From positions 44,322-108,321 of the forward strand of contig CALRJS020000006.1 in assembly GCA_943367595.1 (NCBI GenBank): a DNA stretch of 64,000 nucleotides, written 5' to 3'. The notes beneath the pieces were generated by a model. That model did not search any database and was not told the DNA's origin. It saw only the letters and a list, made by a program, of their open reading frames with translations. The DNA is from MW101C3 sp943367595. GTDB lineage: Bacteria; Cyanobacteriota; Cyanobacteriia; PCC-6307; Cyanobiaceae. Numbering within the stretch: the first letter of the stretch is position 1; each line of letters opens with the position of its first letter. Below, in pieces: positions 39,973-49,044 of this stretch. The position numbers and the translations under genes are program-made.

Positions 39973-42900
39973 TCAACCCGTGTTGCGCATGCCGGCGGCG
40001 ATGCCATTGATCGTGAGCAGGGCGCCGCGGAGCAGCTCACTGCGGCTGTAGGTGCGCCCATCAGTGGCAGCATCGCTGGCCACTTCACTCATCGGTGGTT
40101 GGCGGTGCTGGTCGCGCAGCCGGCGCAGCAGGGCCACCTGCAGGAAGCCCAGCGGAATGATCGTGCGGTTGCGCAGATCGACCGAGAGCTGCAGGGCCGG
40201 ATCCCCATCGAGCAGGCGGGTGTGGCCGGAGATCTTCAGCACCAGATCCCTGGTGAGCGTGAACTCGGCGGCGATCACCTCGAAGATGCGCTCGAAGGCG
40301 TCGCGGTGGCTGGGCCGGCCCAGAGCCTGCACGTAGTGATGGGCCAGGTCGAGATCCACCTTCGAGAGGGTCATCTCCACCTTGGAGATCAGCATCCGGA
40401 AAAAGGGCCAGCGCTGATAGAGCAGCTTCAGCAGCTCCAGCTGGTCGGGGTCGTGCTCCAGCTCCTCCTGCAGCGCCGCCCCCACACCGAACCAGCTCGG
40501 CAGCAGGAAACGGCTCTGGGTCCAGCCGAACACCCACGGGATGGCCCGCAGGCTGGACAGGTCCTTGGCGCCGCTTTTGCGGCGGGCCGGCCGGCTGGAG
40601 ATCTGCAGTTTGCTGATCTCCTCGATCGGGGTGACCTGCTGGAAGAACTCCACCAGGTCGGGGTTTTCGTGCACCAGCTTGCGGTAGTGCTGGCGGGAGC
40701 GGGCGCCGAGGCGGCCCATCAGCTCGTTCCAGGCGGGGGTGTCATCGAGGCTGCTGCTCACCAGGCTGTTCTGCAGCACGGCGGTGGTCATGGTCTCGAG
40801 GTTGTAAAGCGCCAGCTCGGGCAGGGAATACTTCGAGGCGAGCACCTCGCCCTGCTCGGTGATCTTGATGCGGCCATTCATGGTGCCGCTCGGCTGGGCC
40901 AGGATCGCCTGGTAGGCGGGGCCGCCGCCCCGTCCCACCGAGCCGCCGCGGCCGTGGAAGATGCGCAGCGCCACCCCGTGCTGCAGCGCCAGCTGCTGCA
41001 GGCCGATCTGGGCCTTATGGATCTCCCAGTTGCTGGAGAGGAAGCCGGAATCCTTGTTGCTGTCGGAGTAGCCGAGCATCACTTCCTGCAGGGCCCTGTC
41101 GGCTTCGCCATTGCTGGCGAGCAGCTGCAGATAGAAGGGTTCGCTGAACAGCCGCTCCATCACCACCGGGGCGTGTTGGAGGTCTTCAACCGTTTCGAAC
41201 AGGGGCACCACCAGGAGCGAGGTGCGCACCGCCTTGGGATCGACCAGGCCGGCCTCCTTGGCGAGCAGCAGCACCTCCAGCAGATCGGAGGCCGTGTGCG
41301 ACATCGAGATCACGTAGCTGCGGCAGATGCGCGTGCCGAACTCCCGCTGCAGCCGCTCAAGCATGCGGAACACCGCGAAGGTTTCGGCCGTGGCCGCGCT
41401 CCAGACGGCGGCGGCGGGCAGGAGCGGCCGCCGCGTCTGCAGCTCCTGCAGCAACCAGGCGACGCGCTCGTCCTCGGCCATCTCGCCGTAGGGCACCGGC
41501 AGCTGGAGGTAACGGCTCAGTTCGTCGAGGGCATCACTGTGGCGGGTGCTCTCCTGGCGGATGTCGAGGGTGGCGAGGCTGAAGCCGAAGATGTGCACCT
41601 GGCTCAGCAGCTTGCGCAGCGGCTCACAGCTGAGCCCGGTGGTTTCGAGGCTGTCGCGCAGCAGCTCCAGATCGGTGCGCAATTCATCCACGGAGGCGTA
41701 GTGGAGGTCTTGCGGGGCGCTGGCGATCGGCCCGGTGCCCATGGTGAGAGCTGGCGGGAAGGAGCCGGCATCGCAGGGGGCCTCCCAGCCCGCCTCCGCC
41801 AACTGCTGGTTGCGGCGGTGGGTGAGGCGCAACCGCTCGAGGGTGTAGCTCAGCTTCAGCCGGTAGGGCTCCAGCCGGTAGCGGGCAGCCCGTTCGTCGT
41901 AGATCTCGGGGAAGCGCAGCCGGTCCATCTCCAGGGATTCCAGCAGCGGAGCACTCACCTGGCTCCACTGCATCGAGATGCTGAGCTGATCGCGCAGGTC
42001 CTGGACGGCGCTGATGTAGCGCTCGATCATCAGTTGCCGCTGATAGCAGGCGGTGCGCCAGGTGATGTCCGGCGTGACCGAAGGGTTGCCGTCGCGATCG
42101 GCTCCCACCCAGGAGCCGAAGGTGCAGAAGGCGTCGCGGGGGGGCTCCACATCCGGGTAGCTGCAGCCCAGGGCGCCGTGGATGCGCTGGCGCAGCAGCG
42201 GCATGGCGTCGAACAGCACCTGCTGGAAGTAATGCAGGGCGTAGTCGACTTCGTCGAGCACTGACGGCTTGAACTGGTGCAGCTCATCGGTGCGCCACCA
42301 CAGCCGGATCTCCTCCTCCAGCTGCAGCCTGAGGCTGCGCTCGTCCTGCAGATCGCTGGGGCTGTTCACCTGCAGCCGGTGGATCAGGCTCGCCACCCGC
42401 CGCTGTTTGTGCCGCACGGTGTGGCGCACGATCTCGGTGGGGTGGGCGGTGAACACCAGGCGGATGTCCAGTTCGCGCAGCAGGTTTTCCAGCTGGGCAG
42501 GGGGCACGTTCAGCCCCCGCAGGCGGGTGAAGAGCTCGCGAAAGGTGGCCGGATCGGTCTGGCTGGCCAGCGGTGGCGCGAACGGGTCGGGGATGGGGTT
42601 GGGGGTGCCCTCCTGAAGGCTGGCCAGGTAGCTGTCTTCCTCGATGTGCTGCTCGAGGATGTTGACCAGCTGGAAGTAGAGAGAAAAGGCGCGGGCCGCG
42701 GCGATCGCCTCAGCCAGGTCCATGTCCTTGATCAGCTGCACGATCGCTGCGCTGGTGGCGCTGGCCGTCAGCGCGTTGGCGGGATCGCTGAGATCCTTCA
42801 TGCGCAGCAGCCGCTCCGCCTGCTCGGGCGGGCACTCGCTGCGCAGCACGGTTTTCCAGAGGTCTTCCACCAGCTCCAGCCGCTCACCGAGCAGCCGGGT

Positions 42901-43020
42901 CACCCGCGGGGCAGGCTGCGCCAGGCCGGCCTCCATGGCGCCGTCTTCGCGCATGGGTGCAGGGGCGGACAGGGACTGCCGCATGAGGACGGAGCCAGCA
43001 GAGGACGCTCCCATGATCAT
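39973..43020 (-). CDS. ppc: Phosphoenolpyruvate carboxylase
   Basis: PEPC (1015 residues) makes oxaloacetate from PEP and bicarbonate and so refills the TCA route in cyanobacteria. The catalytic histidine motif is VFTAHPTEIVRHTVRHKQ. The second active-site element is GYSDSNKDSGFLSSNWEIHK, and the Gly-rich loop is IFHGRGGSVGRGGGPAYQAI. The C-terminus ends MRNTG, as the family requires. The start ATG at 43020 overlaps the gshA stop as ATGA; the later ATG (MRQSLSAPAP) is possible. The upstream open frame is antisense-like. Confidence 0.96.
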   Translation of the reverse strand: MIMGASSAGSVLMRQSLSAPAPMREDGAMEAGLAQPAPRVTRLLGERLELVEDLWKTVLRSECPPEQAERLLRMKDLSDPANALTASATSAAIVQLIKDMDLAEAIAAARAFSLYFQLVNILEQHIEEDSYLASLQEGTPNPIPDPFAPPLASQTDPATFRELFTRLRGLNVPPAQLENLLRELDIRLVFTAHPTEIVRHTVRHKQRRVASLIHRLQVNSPSDLQDERSLRLQLEEEIRLWWRTDELHQFKPSVLDEVDYALHYFQQVLFDAMPLLRQRIHGALGCSYPDVEPPRDAFCTFGSWVGADRDGNPSVTPDITWRTACYQRQLMIERYISAVQDLRDQLSISMQWSQVSAPLLESLEMDRLRFPEIYDERAARYRLEPYRLKLSYTLERLRLTHRRNQQLAEAGWEAPCDAGSFPPALTMGTGPIASAPQDLHYASVDELRTDLELLRDSLETTGLSCEPLRKLLSQVHIFGFSLATLDIRQESTRHSDALDELSRYLQLPVPYGEMAEDERVAWLLQELQTRRPLLPAAAVWSAATAETFAVFRMLERLQREFGTRICRSYVISMSHTASDLLEVLLLAKEAGLVDPKAVRTSLLVVPLFETVEDLQHAPVVMERLFSEPFYLQLLASNGEADRALQEVMLGYSDSNKDSGFLSSNWEIHKAQIGLQQLALQHGVALRIFHGRGGSVGRGGGPAYQAILAQPSGTMNGRIKITEQGEVLASKYSLPELALYNLETMTTAVLQNSLVSSSLDDTPAWNELMGRLGARSRQHYRKLVHENPDLVEFFQQVTPIEEISKLQISSRPARRKSGAKDLSSLRAIPWVFGWTQSRFLLPSWFGVGAALQEELEHDPDQLELLKLLYQRWPFFRMLISKVEMTLSKVDLDLAHHYVQALGRPSHRDAFERIFEVIAAEFTLTRDLVLKISGHTRLLDGDPALQLSVDLRNRTIIPLGFLQVALLRRLRDQHRQPPMSEVASDAATDGRTYSRSELLRGALLTINGIAAGMRNTG

Positions 43021-44177
43021 CCCAAAGGGTCCAGGGCTTCTGTGTTGAGTGGTGCCGGATCCCACGTGCGTTCCTGCTCTTCCATCCAGACCACCTCGCG
43101 GCTGAGGATCGCCTCGATCGATTCGCCCTGCCGGTGCAGCTCCAGCCAGCGGATCGCCTGGTTGCCCTCCCGCAGCACCGCCTCCAGCGGCAGCAGCCAG
43201 GGGGCGAGACCGCTGCGTTCGGCCAGGGGCCACAGCGCATCGATTTCCCGCCGCAGCCAGGCGCGTGCCGTGATCGTTTCGCCGCTGCGCCAGTCGCGCA
43301 GCTCGCTGTCGAGGCTCCGGCGCGCGGCGGCCTGATCGTTGGCATCAGCCAGCTCCGCCAGGGATTCGGGGCTGAGGTGGCTGGCGAGCAGGGGGTCGTG
43401 GGCGCCTGGGTCGTCGAGCAGCTGCCACAGGCGCAGTTCGGCGAAGGCGGTGATCGCCAGCAGCAGCCGGGGATCGCTGATCAGATCGCAGATCCTGATC
43501 TCCACCCGGTTGAGCCGGTGGGGACGGTCGTCGCCATTGGGCCGCACGGAGGTCCAGAGGTGGCGGATGTTGCGCATCGTGCCCGCCGCCAGCTGCTCTT
43601 CCATCCAACGGATGTAGTGCCCGTGATCAAGAAACAGGGGCACCTGCTCGGGGGTGAGCGGGAACTGCAGCCACCGCTGCGAATGGGCGCCGGTGGCGAC
43701 GCCATCGAGGAAGGGGCTGCTCGCGCTCAGGGCCAGCAGCAGCGCCGCTTCGCAGCGCAGAAGCCGGCAGGCGGCGAACAGGGGATCCATCGCCGTGAGG
43801 CCCAGGTTGATGTGCACGCTTGCGGTCACCACCCGGGTGCCGTAGGTCGAGGCGATGAAGCCGTGGTACGGGTTGCTGGCGTCGGAGCGCTCGAAGCGCC
43901 GGCTGTCCCCCAGGCTCAAGGTGCTGCCCGGCAGCAGGGTGAGGCCGCGGTCCTGCAGCCAGTGCCGCAGCCGCCGGCGGGGCTCCAGCAGCAGCGCCAG
44001 CTGGCGGGCGTAATCGGCGTCAGGCTCGGTGATGTATTCGAGATTGCGGTGATCCGGTTCGGTCACGAAGCCACTCAGGGCCGCGGCGGCCTCGGCTGCC
44101 ACCCCCACCACACGGCCGTCGGAGCGGCCGGTGAACAGTTCCACCTCGAACCCCTTGGTCAGCAGGGAGGCGCTCAT
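43017..44177 (-). CDS. gshA: Glutamate-cysteine ligase, cyanobacterial type
   Basis: GshA (386 residues) makes gamma-glutamylcysteine, the first step of glutathione synthesis. The sequence matches the cyanobacterium-specific group: LLTKGFEVELFTGRSDGRVV at the start, GFVTEPDHRNLEYITEPDAD, then VVTASVHINLGLTAMDPLFA and RPHRLNRVEIRICDLISDP. It overlaps the trpE stop by 4 nt (ATGA) at its start and the ppc start by 4 nt at its end, so the three genes are likely coupled. Confidence 0.9.
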   Translation of the reverse strand: MSASLLTKGFEVELFTGRSDGRVVGVAAEAAAALSGFVTEPDHRNLEYITEPDADYARQLALLLEPRRRLRHWLQDRGLTLLPGSTLSLGDSRRFERSDASNPYHGFIASTYGTRVVTASVHINLGLTAMDPLFAACRLLRCEAALLLALSASSPFLDGVATGAHSQRWLQFPLTPEQVPLFLDHGHYIRWMEEQLAAGTMRNIRHLWTSVRPNGDDRPHRLNRVEIRICDLISDPRLLLAITAFAELRLWQLLDDPGAHDPLLASHLSPESLAELADANDQAAARRSLDSELRDWRSGETITARAWLRREIDALWPLAERSGLAPWLLPLEAVLREGNQAIRWLELHRQGESIEAILSREVVWMEEQERTWDPAPLNTEALDPLG

Positions 44178-45697
44178 GAACGCTCCTCGCCGAGGCAGGC
44201 CAGCGCCTTGAGCAGGCCGCGCGCCTTGTTCAATGTTTCCTCGTATTCACTGGCGGGCTGGGAATCCGCCACCAGGCCGGCTCCCGCCTGCACCTGCACC
44301 CGCCAGCCCCCGTCCGGGTGAGGCAGCACCACCATCGTGCGGATCGTGATCGCGGTATTGAGCGCACCGCTCAGGTCCATGGCGCCGTACACCCCGGAGT
44401 AGGGGCCTCGGGCATCGGGTTCAAGGGCATGAATCAGCTGCATCGCCCTGATCTTGGGGGCGCCACTCACAGTGCCAGCCGGGAAGGAGGCCTTGAGCAG
44501 GTCCCAGATGTCCTTGCCGGCAGCGAGCACGCCCTCCACCTGGCTGACGATGTGCATCACGTGGGAATAGCGCTCGATCACCATCAGCTCTGTGACCTTG
44601 ACGCTGCCGGGTGCGCAGACCCGGCCCAGGTCGTTGCGACCGAGATCCACGAGCATCACATGCTCGGCCCGCTCCTTGGGATCGGCCAGCAGGTCGCGTT
44701 CAAGCTGCTGGTCTTCACTCTCATCGGCGCCGCGGGGGCGCGTGCCTGCGATCGGCCGCAGCGAGGCCTTCACCCCTGCCGCCATCGGCTCGGCCTTCAC
44801 CATCACCTCGGGGCTGGAGCCGATCAGGTGCCAGCCGCCGAAGTTGAAGAAGGCCATGTAAGGGGAGGGGTTCACCATCCGCAGGCTTCGGTAGATGTCG
44901 AATGGATCGCGGTGCATGCGGGTTTCAAGCCGCTGGCTGAGCACCAGCTGGAACACGTCGCCGGCGGCGATGTGCTCGCGGGAGGCCCGCACGGCGGACT
45001 CGAAGTCTTCCCGGCTGCGGTTGCTGGTGGTGGAGAGCGTCCTGGTGGGCTCCGATTCCCAGCGCAGCGGCATGACGCTGCTGGGCAGTGGGGCATGCAT
45101 GCGGGCTTCCAGCGCCGCGATGCGCTCCACTGCCGCCGCGTAGGCCTGCTCCGGATCGCCCCCCTGGCTCAGGTCGGCGTAGGCCACGGCCGTGATCTGC
45201 CGCTTCACCTGGTCAAACACCAGCAGGCTGTCGGCCAGCATCCAGCAGCCATCGGGCGGGCCGTGCGGATCGCAGGGATGCACCGGCACGCTGGGCTCGA
45301 TCCAGCGAATCAGCTCATATCCCCAGAAGCCGAACAGCTGCCCCACCGGCGGCAGGCCGGGGATCGGGCTGGTGTGCAGGCCGGCCAGGCCGTCGCGCAA
45401 CAGCTCGAAGGGGTTGCCTTCCAGCGGCTCGCGGCGCCCATCACGCCAGAGGCGCTCGGCGCTGGCACCGCGCACCGTGAGTGTCCAGAGCGGGTCGGTG
45501 GCCACGAAGCTCCACCGCCCCACCCGCTCGCCGCCCTCGACCGACTCCAGCAGCACCCCATGGCTGCTCGTGGTGCCCACCTTCAACCAGGTGGTGAGAG
45601 GCGTTTCGAGGTCGGCTGGCCAGCGGTCCCACAGGGGGATGAAGGTGCGGCCGGAGCTGGCCTGAGAGAGAAAGGCGTCGCGATCGGGAAAGGGCAT
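44174..45697 (-). CDS. trpE: Anthranilate synthase component I
   Basis: TrpE (507 residues from the ATG at 45697) makes anthranilate from chorismate with glutamine-derived ammonia. The tryptophan-binding element is GVLLESVEGGERVGRWSF near residue 50. The chorismate-binding core has GDVFQLVLSQRLETRMHRDP, PIAGTRPRGADESEDQQLER, HVMLVDLGRNDLGRVC and FPAGTVSGAPKIRAMQLIHA. It begins just after the psaD terminator and overlaps gshA at its end. The long upstream open frame is antisense to psaD. Confidence 0.93.
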   Translation of the reverse strand: MPFPDRDAFLSQASSGRTFIPLWDRWPADLETPLTTWLKVGTTSSHGVLLESVEGGERVGRWSFVATDPLWTLTVRGASAERLWRDGRREPLEGNPFELLRDGLAGLHTSPIPGLPPVGQLFGFWGYELIRWIEPSVPVHPCDPHGPPDGCWMLADSLLVFDQVKRQITAVAYADLSQGGDPEQAYAAAVERIAALEARMHAPLPSSVMPLRWESEPTRTLSTTSNRSREDFESAVRASREHIAAGDVFQLVLSQRLETRMHRDPFDIYRSLRMVNPSPYMAFFNFGGWHLIGSSPEVMVKAEPMAAGVKASLRPIAGTRPRGADESEDQQLERDLLADPKERAEHVMLVDLGRNDLGRVCAPGSVKVTELMVIERYSHVMHIVSQVEGVLAAGKDIWDLLKASFPAGTVSGAPKIRAMQLIHALEPDARGPYSGVYGAMDLSGALNTAITIRTMVVLPHPDGGWRVQVQAGAGLVADSQPASEYEETLNKARGLLKALACLGEERS

Positions 45698-45714
45698 CGG
45701 GCCTACGGCCGGGC

Positions 45715-45741
45715 AAAAAAAAAACGGGGCCACCGGCCCCG
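45715..45741 (-). terminator. Intrinsic terminator after psaD
   Basis: A perfect 7-bp stem CGGGGCC/GGCCCCG (45725-45741) with a 3-nt loop is followed on the minus strand by ten T residues (45715-45724). It lies 46 nt after the psaD stop and 17 nt before trpE. Confidence 0.93.
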
Positions 45742-45786
45742 CCTTTCTAAGTGTTGTTTGCGCGAGGGATCGGCGCAGGGCAGCGC

Positions 45787-46218
45787 TCAGCTGTCGAAGG
45801 TGTTGCGGCCCGAGAACTTGATCGAGGAAGGATCGGGGTTCTGGCCGATGCGGCGGGCGTTGTGGTTCACCATCGGACGGCCTTCGTTGACCTTCTCGGG
45901 GAACACACCATCTTTCGGGTGCAGATACTCGGTGTCGCCGCCGGGGAAGATGCGGTAAACCTTGTAATCTTCGATTCTGGGTTTGAACTTGGTGCGCAGC
46001 TGAGTGCCGAGGGCAAGGCACTGTTCCTTGCGGGCGAAATACATGATGTTCTCGCCTTCGTTCATCTCGGCGGCACCACCGGTGGGCAGCTCAAAAGGCT
46101 GGGATTTGGAGCTCGTCCAAGTGATCGCGTACTTCTCCTCAGTTTCAGCCGAGTTGAGCAGACCGCCGGTGCTGCCGATGTACTTGGGAAGTTGACCGCT
46201 CAGCGCCGTTGCTGTCAT
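45787..46218 (-). CDS. psaD: Photosystem I subunit II
   Basis: PsaD (143 residues from the ATG at 46218, MTATALSGQLPKYIGSTGGL) is the stromal-side photosystem I subunit that docks ferredoxin. Diagnostic segments are EEKYAITWTSSKSQPFELPT, then NIMYFARKEQCLALGTQLRT and DYKVYRIFPGGDTEYLHPKD. The basic loop and C-terminal VNHNARRIGQNPDPSSIKF are complete. It is followed by a strong terminator, consistent with high, self-contained expression. Confidence 0.97.
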   Translation of the reverse strand: MTATALSGQLPKYIGSTGGLLNSAETEEKYAITWTSSKSQPFELPTGGAAEMNEGENIMYFARKEQCLALGTQLRTKFKPRIEDYKVYRIFPGGDTEYLHPKDGVFPEKVNEGRPMVNHNARRIGQNPDPSSIKFSGRNTFDS

Positions 46219-46355
46219 GGCTGTGGGGGGAGGGGAGTCTGCAGGGGTCTGAGGGGTGCTCAGAAGCCGTCCGCCGACCATTTCGGCTGGAAACTAGCAC
46301 TGTCATTTCAGCCAGACCGGCTCTCGGCGCCTGGTCTTCACACCCGTCAACAAAG

Positions 46356-47768
46356 TCAGGCGGGTTCCCGTGGCGGCGGCGCGGTCGCCCCCTGGTTGGC
46401 CAGGGGAAAGAACACGGTCAGGCCGCTGCCGGAGCGTTCGGTCAACCGGCCCCCCAGGCTGCGGAAGAGGTCCTGGGTGGCCTGCCGGCTGAGCTGCAGG
46501 CTGCCGGTGAGCGGATCCCAGCGCAGCACCGGCCCGACGGTGGCGGTGGAGCCCCGTCCCCCGGACGTGTCACCGTCTGGGTCAAGGCCGCCGCCGGGCT
46601 CGTCGCAGCTCAGCTGCAATTTCAGCCGTGATCCGGCCGGTTGCAGGCGGATCCACACGGTGGTGCCCCCCGGCAGGCTGCGGCTGAACCGGTCGATCAG
46701 GCCGCCCAGCATCGTCTCCAGCCGGCTGGGATCGCTGAGCACCGGCGGCATTGCCTCGGCCACCTCAAGCTGCAGGGTCAGGCCCCGCCGCTCCAGTTGC
46801 CGCTGCCAGAGCCCGGCCAGCTGGTGCAGCAGGGCCGCCAGATCGGTGCGGGCGAGCTGTTGCTGCTGGCGCGGCTGACGCTGCAGCTCGGCGGCATGGA
46901 AGATCAGACCGAAGCGATCGATCTGTTCGCTGCATTCGCTGTCGATCTGCTGCAGCCGCTGCTCCACCACGGCGGGCAGGTCGCGGCGCCGCAGCAGGGA
47001 GCGGATCAGGGTGCGGATCGTGGCCAGGGGCGTGCGCACCTCATGGGTGAGGGCTTCCAACAGGGCCAGCTCGCTGGAGCGTTCGGCCTGATGGTCGTTG
47101 CTGCCGCCCGTGTGCACCAGCGGCTGCAGCGTGACGCTCGGTGCCATGGCGGCCAGCTGTTCCCCCAGGCGCGGCCAGAAGCGCAACGCCATGTCCTCGT
47201 CGCTGCGCAGCTGGCCCAGCCGCTGCAGGGCGCTGCGCAGCTGCAGGCCCGCCTGCGGAGCCGTGTCCTGCAGCCGCTGATCCACCAGTTGCAGGGCGGC
47301 CGAGAGGGTGGCGGGATCGAAGCGCAGCACAAAGCGGCGGCGCGGGGGCTCCCCCTCCAGGGCCATGGCCACCTGCAGGTCGGGGGTGATCAGCAACAAC
47401 AGCGGATCGGTGCCGTCGTCGTCCCGCAAGGTCAGGCGTTCGAAGGCGGCGGCCTCCCCCTCCGCCGGTGGCGGGGTGGCGCCGCGCGGATCCGGCAGCA
47501 GGGCCACCGGCGGCTGCAGCAACGACCCCACCGCCGCCGGGGTCCACACCCATCCCTGCAGCTGCCGCAGCAACGCGGGCTCGTAGAGCGCGGGCAGGGG
47601 CGAGGCCAGCCAGACACCACGGAGCGGCTGCAGCGCGGGCAGAAAGTCGTTCTGCAGGGTGGCCAGGGCGGCCCACCACTGCCGGCGTACGGCATCCTCG
47701 TCGGCGCGCCCGGGCGGCACCCCTTCGGCCAGCCTCTGCCTGATCTGCGCCAGGCTTGGGGAGGTCAC
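46356..47768 (-). CDS. Histidine-kinase-like protein with degenerate ATP domain
   Basis: A 470-residue soluble protein. The H-box is intact: H242 in LLEALTHEVRTPLATIRTLI, followed by a dimerisation helix pair. The N-terminal 230 residues are an unassigned sensor region with acidic and Pro-rich parts. The ATP-binding half is weak: the N-box position reads MLGGLIDRFSRSLPGG, lacking the usual asparagine, and the G1 region reads LSCDEPGGGLDPDGD. The GTG start overlaps the rodA stop (GTGA), implying coupling to rodA. No response regulator is near. Confidence 0.7.
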   Translation of the reverse strand: MTSPSLAQIRQRLAEGVPPGRADEDAVRRQWWAALATLQNDFLPALQPLRGVWLASPLPALYEPALLRQLQGWVWTPAAVGSLLQPPVALLPDPRGATPPPAEGEAAAFERLTLRDDDGTDPLLLLITPDLQVAMALEGEPPRRRFVLRFDPATLSAALQLVDQRLQDTAPQAGLQLRSALQRLGQLRSDEDMALRFWPRLGEQLAAMAPSVTLQPLVHTGGSNDHQAERSSELALLEALTHEVRTPLATIRTLIRSLLRRRDLPAVVEQRLQQIDSECSEQIDRFGLIFHAAELQRQPRQQQQLARTDLAALLHQLAGLWQRQLERRGLTLQLEVAEAMPPVLSDPSRLETMLGGLIDRFSRSLPGGTTVWIRLQPAGSRLKLQLSCDEPGGGLDPDGDTSGGRGSTATVGPVLRWDPLTGSLQLSRQATQDLFRSLGGRLTERSGSGLTVFFPLANQGATAPPPREPA

Positions 47769-49039
47769 CAGTGGCTCTGCTGGTGGCGGCTGTGGCGGTT
47801 CACCGAGGCGCAAAGCCCCAGCGCCAGAAAGTTCACCAGCAGGGAGGAACGTCCGTAGCTCATCCAAGGCAGCGGGATGCCGGTGACCGGCCCCAGCCCG
47901 ATGGTCATGTTGATGTTCACCACCACCTGGAACAGCACCATGGCGCCCACACCGATCACCACCAACGACTCGAAATCGGTGCGGGCCTTGCCGGCGATCT
48001 GCAGCAGGCGCCACATCAGCACGCCGAAGCCGAGCAGCACCAGCATCGTGCCCACGAAGCCGAGTTCCTCGCCGAGGGCGCTGAAGATGAAATCGGTGTG
48101 CTGCTCCGGGATGAACCGGAGTTTGGTGAGCTGACCATGCATAAGGCCGGTGCCCCAGAGCCCGCCGGAGCCGATGCCGATCTTGCTCTGAAGCAGGTGG
48201 TAGCCCCCGCCGAGCGGATCCTTGGAGGGGTCGAGAAACAGCACCAGCCGGTCGCGTTGGTAAGCCTTCAGCCCATGCATCCAGAGGTAAGGGGTGATGG
48301 CCGCAAACAACCCCTGCACCGCCAGGGTGATCGCCACGCCGATCCAGCGCCACGGCAGCGAGCGGTAGGCGATCAAGCCCATCAGCGGCACCCAGATTCC
48401 GAGCGCCGGTGGGAGCGTGCCCGCCAGGATTGCCGCCACCAGCGGTGAGAGCAGCAGCACCACCCAGCCCAGCGGCATGCCGGCCCAGAACATCATCACC
48501 AGCAGCACGGCCGCGAACACCAGCGAGGTGCCCAGGTTCGGTTCCAGGAACACCAGGGTCCAGGGAATCAGGAACACCCCGGTGGGCCGGATCAGATCCA
48601 CCGGCCGCTCGATCGGATAGCGCGAGAGCACGCCGGCGAGCAGCAGGATCGCGCCGAGCTTGGCGAACTCCGACGGCTGCACGTGGAAGCCGCCGATGTT
48701 GATCCAGCGCTGCGCCCCGAGGGCGTAGGTGCCCACCAGGCGCACGCTGATCAGGCTCACCACGGTGAGCCCGTAGATGGGCAGCAGCAGCGCCCTGAGC
48801 CGCTCCAGCGGCACCCGAGACAGCAGGGCCGCCAGCACCAGGCCCACCCCTCCGGTGATCCAGTGCTGATACCAGTCGGCGTATTCGGCCTGGCGCTGGG
48901 TGCTGGCGATCAGGATGCCGGCCAGGAAGGTCATGGCCAGGGGGATGCCCCACAGCACCAGATCGACGTCCTGAAACGGCGATCGCCGCTGGGGCCGCCG
49001 CGCCGAGAACATGCTCTGCCGCCCCTTGGGCAAGCCCAT
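47765..49039 (-). CDS. rodA: Rod-shape SEDS glycosyltransferase RodA
   Basis: RodA (424 residues) polymerises peptidoglycan glycan strands for lateral wall growth. About ten membrane segments are visible. SEDS signatures include RWINIGGFHVQPSEFAKLGA, VFLEPNLGTSLVFAAVLLVM, SKIGIGSGGLWGTGLMHGQL, IPEQHTDFIFSALGEELGFV and GIPLPWMSYGRSSLLVNFLA. It lies between mrp (3 nt from its stop to a GTG-ATG start pair; the ATG is given) and the kinase-like gene. Confidence 0.93.
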   Translation of the reverse strand: MGLPKGRQSMFSARRPQRRSPFQDVDLVLWGIPLAMTFLAGILIASTQRQAEYADWYQHWITGGVGLVLAALLSRVPLERLRALLLPIYGLTVVSLISVRLVGTYALGAQRWINIGGFHVQPSEFAKLGAILLLAGVLSRYPIERPVDLIRPTGVFLIPWTLVFLEPNLGTSLVFAAVLLVMMFWAGMPLGWVVLLLSPLVAAILAGTLPPALGIWVPLMGLIAYRSLPWRWIGVAITLAVQGLFAAITPYLWMHGLKAYQRDRLVLFLDPSKDPLGGGYHLLQSKIGIGSGGLWGTGLMHGQLTKLRFIPEQHTDFIFSALGEELGFVGTMLVLLGFGVLMWRLLQIAGKARTDFESLVVIGVGAMVLFQVVVNINMTIGLGPVTGIPLPWMSYGRSSLLVNFLALGLCASVNRHSRHQQSHW

Positions 49040-49044
49040 CACGC

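Noticed and set aside
39745..42264. 839-codon open frame on the plus strand, antisense to ppc
   Set aside because: GC-rich coding DNA often leaves the opposite strand open. The translation is His/Gln/Gly-rich without any recognisable domain, and ppc on the other strand is certain.
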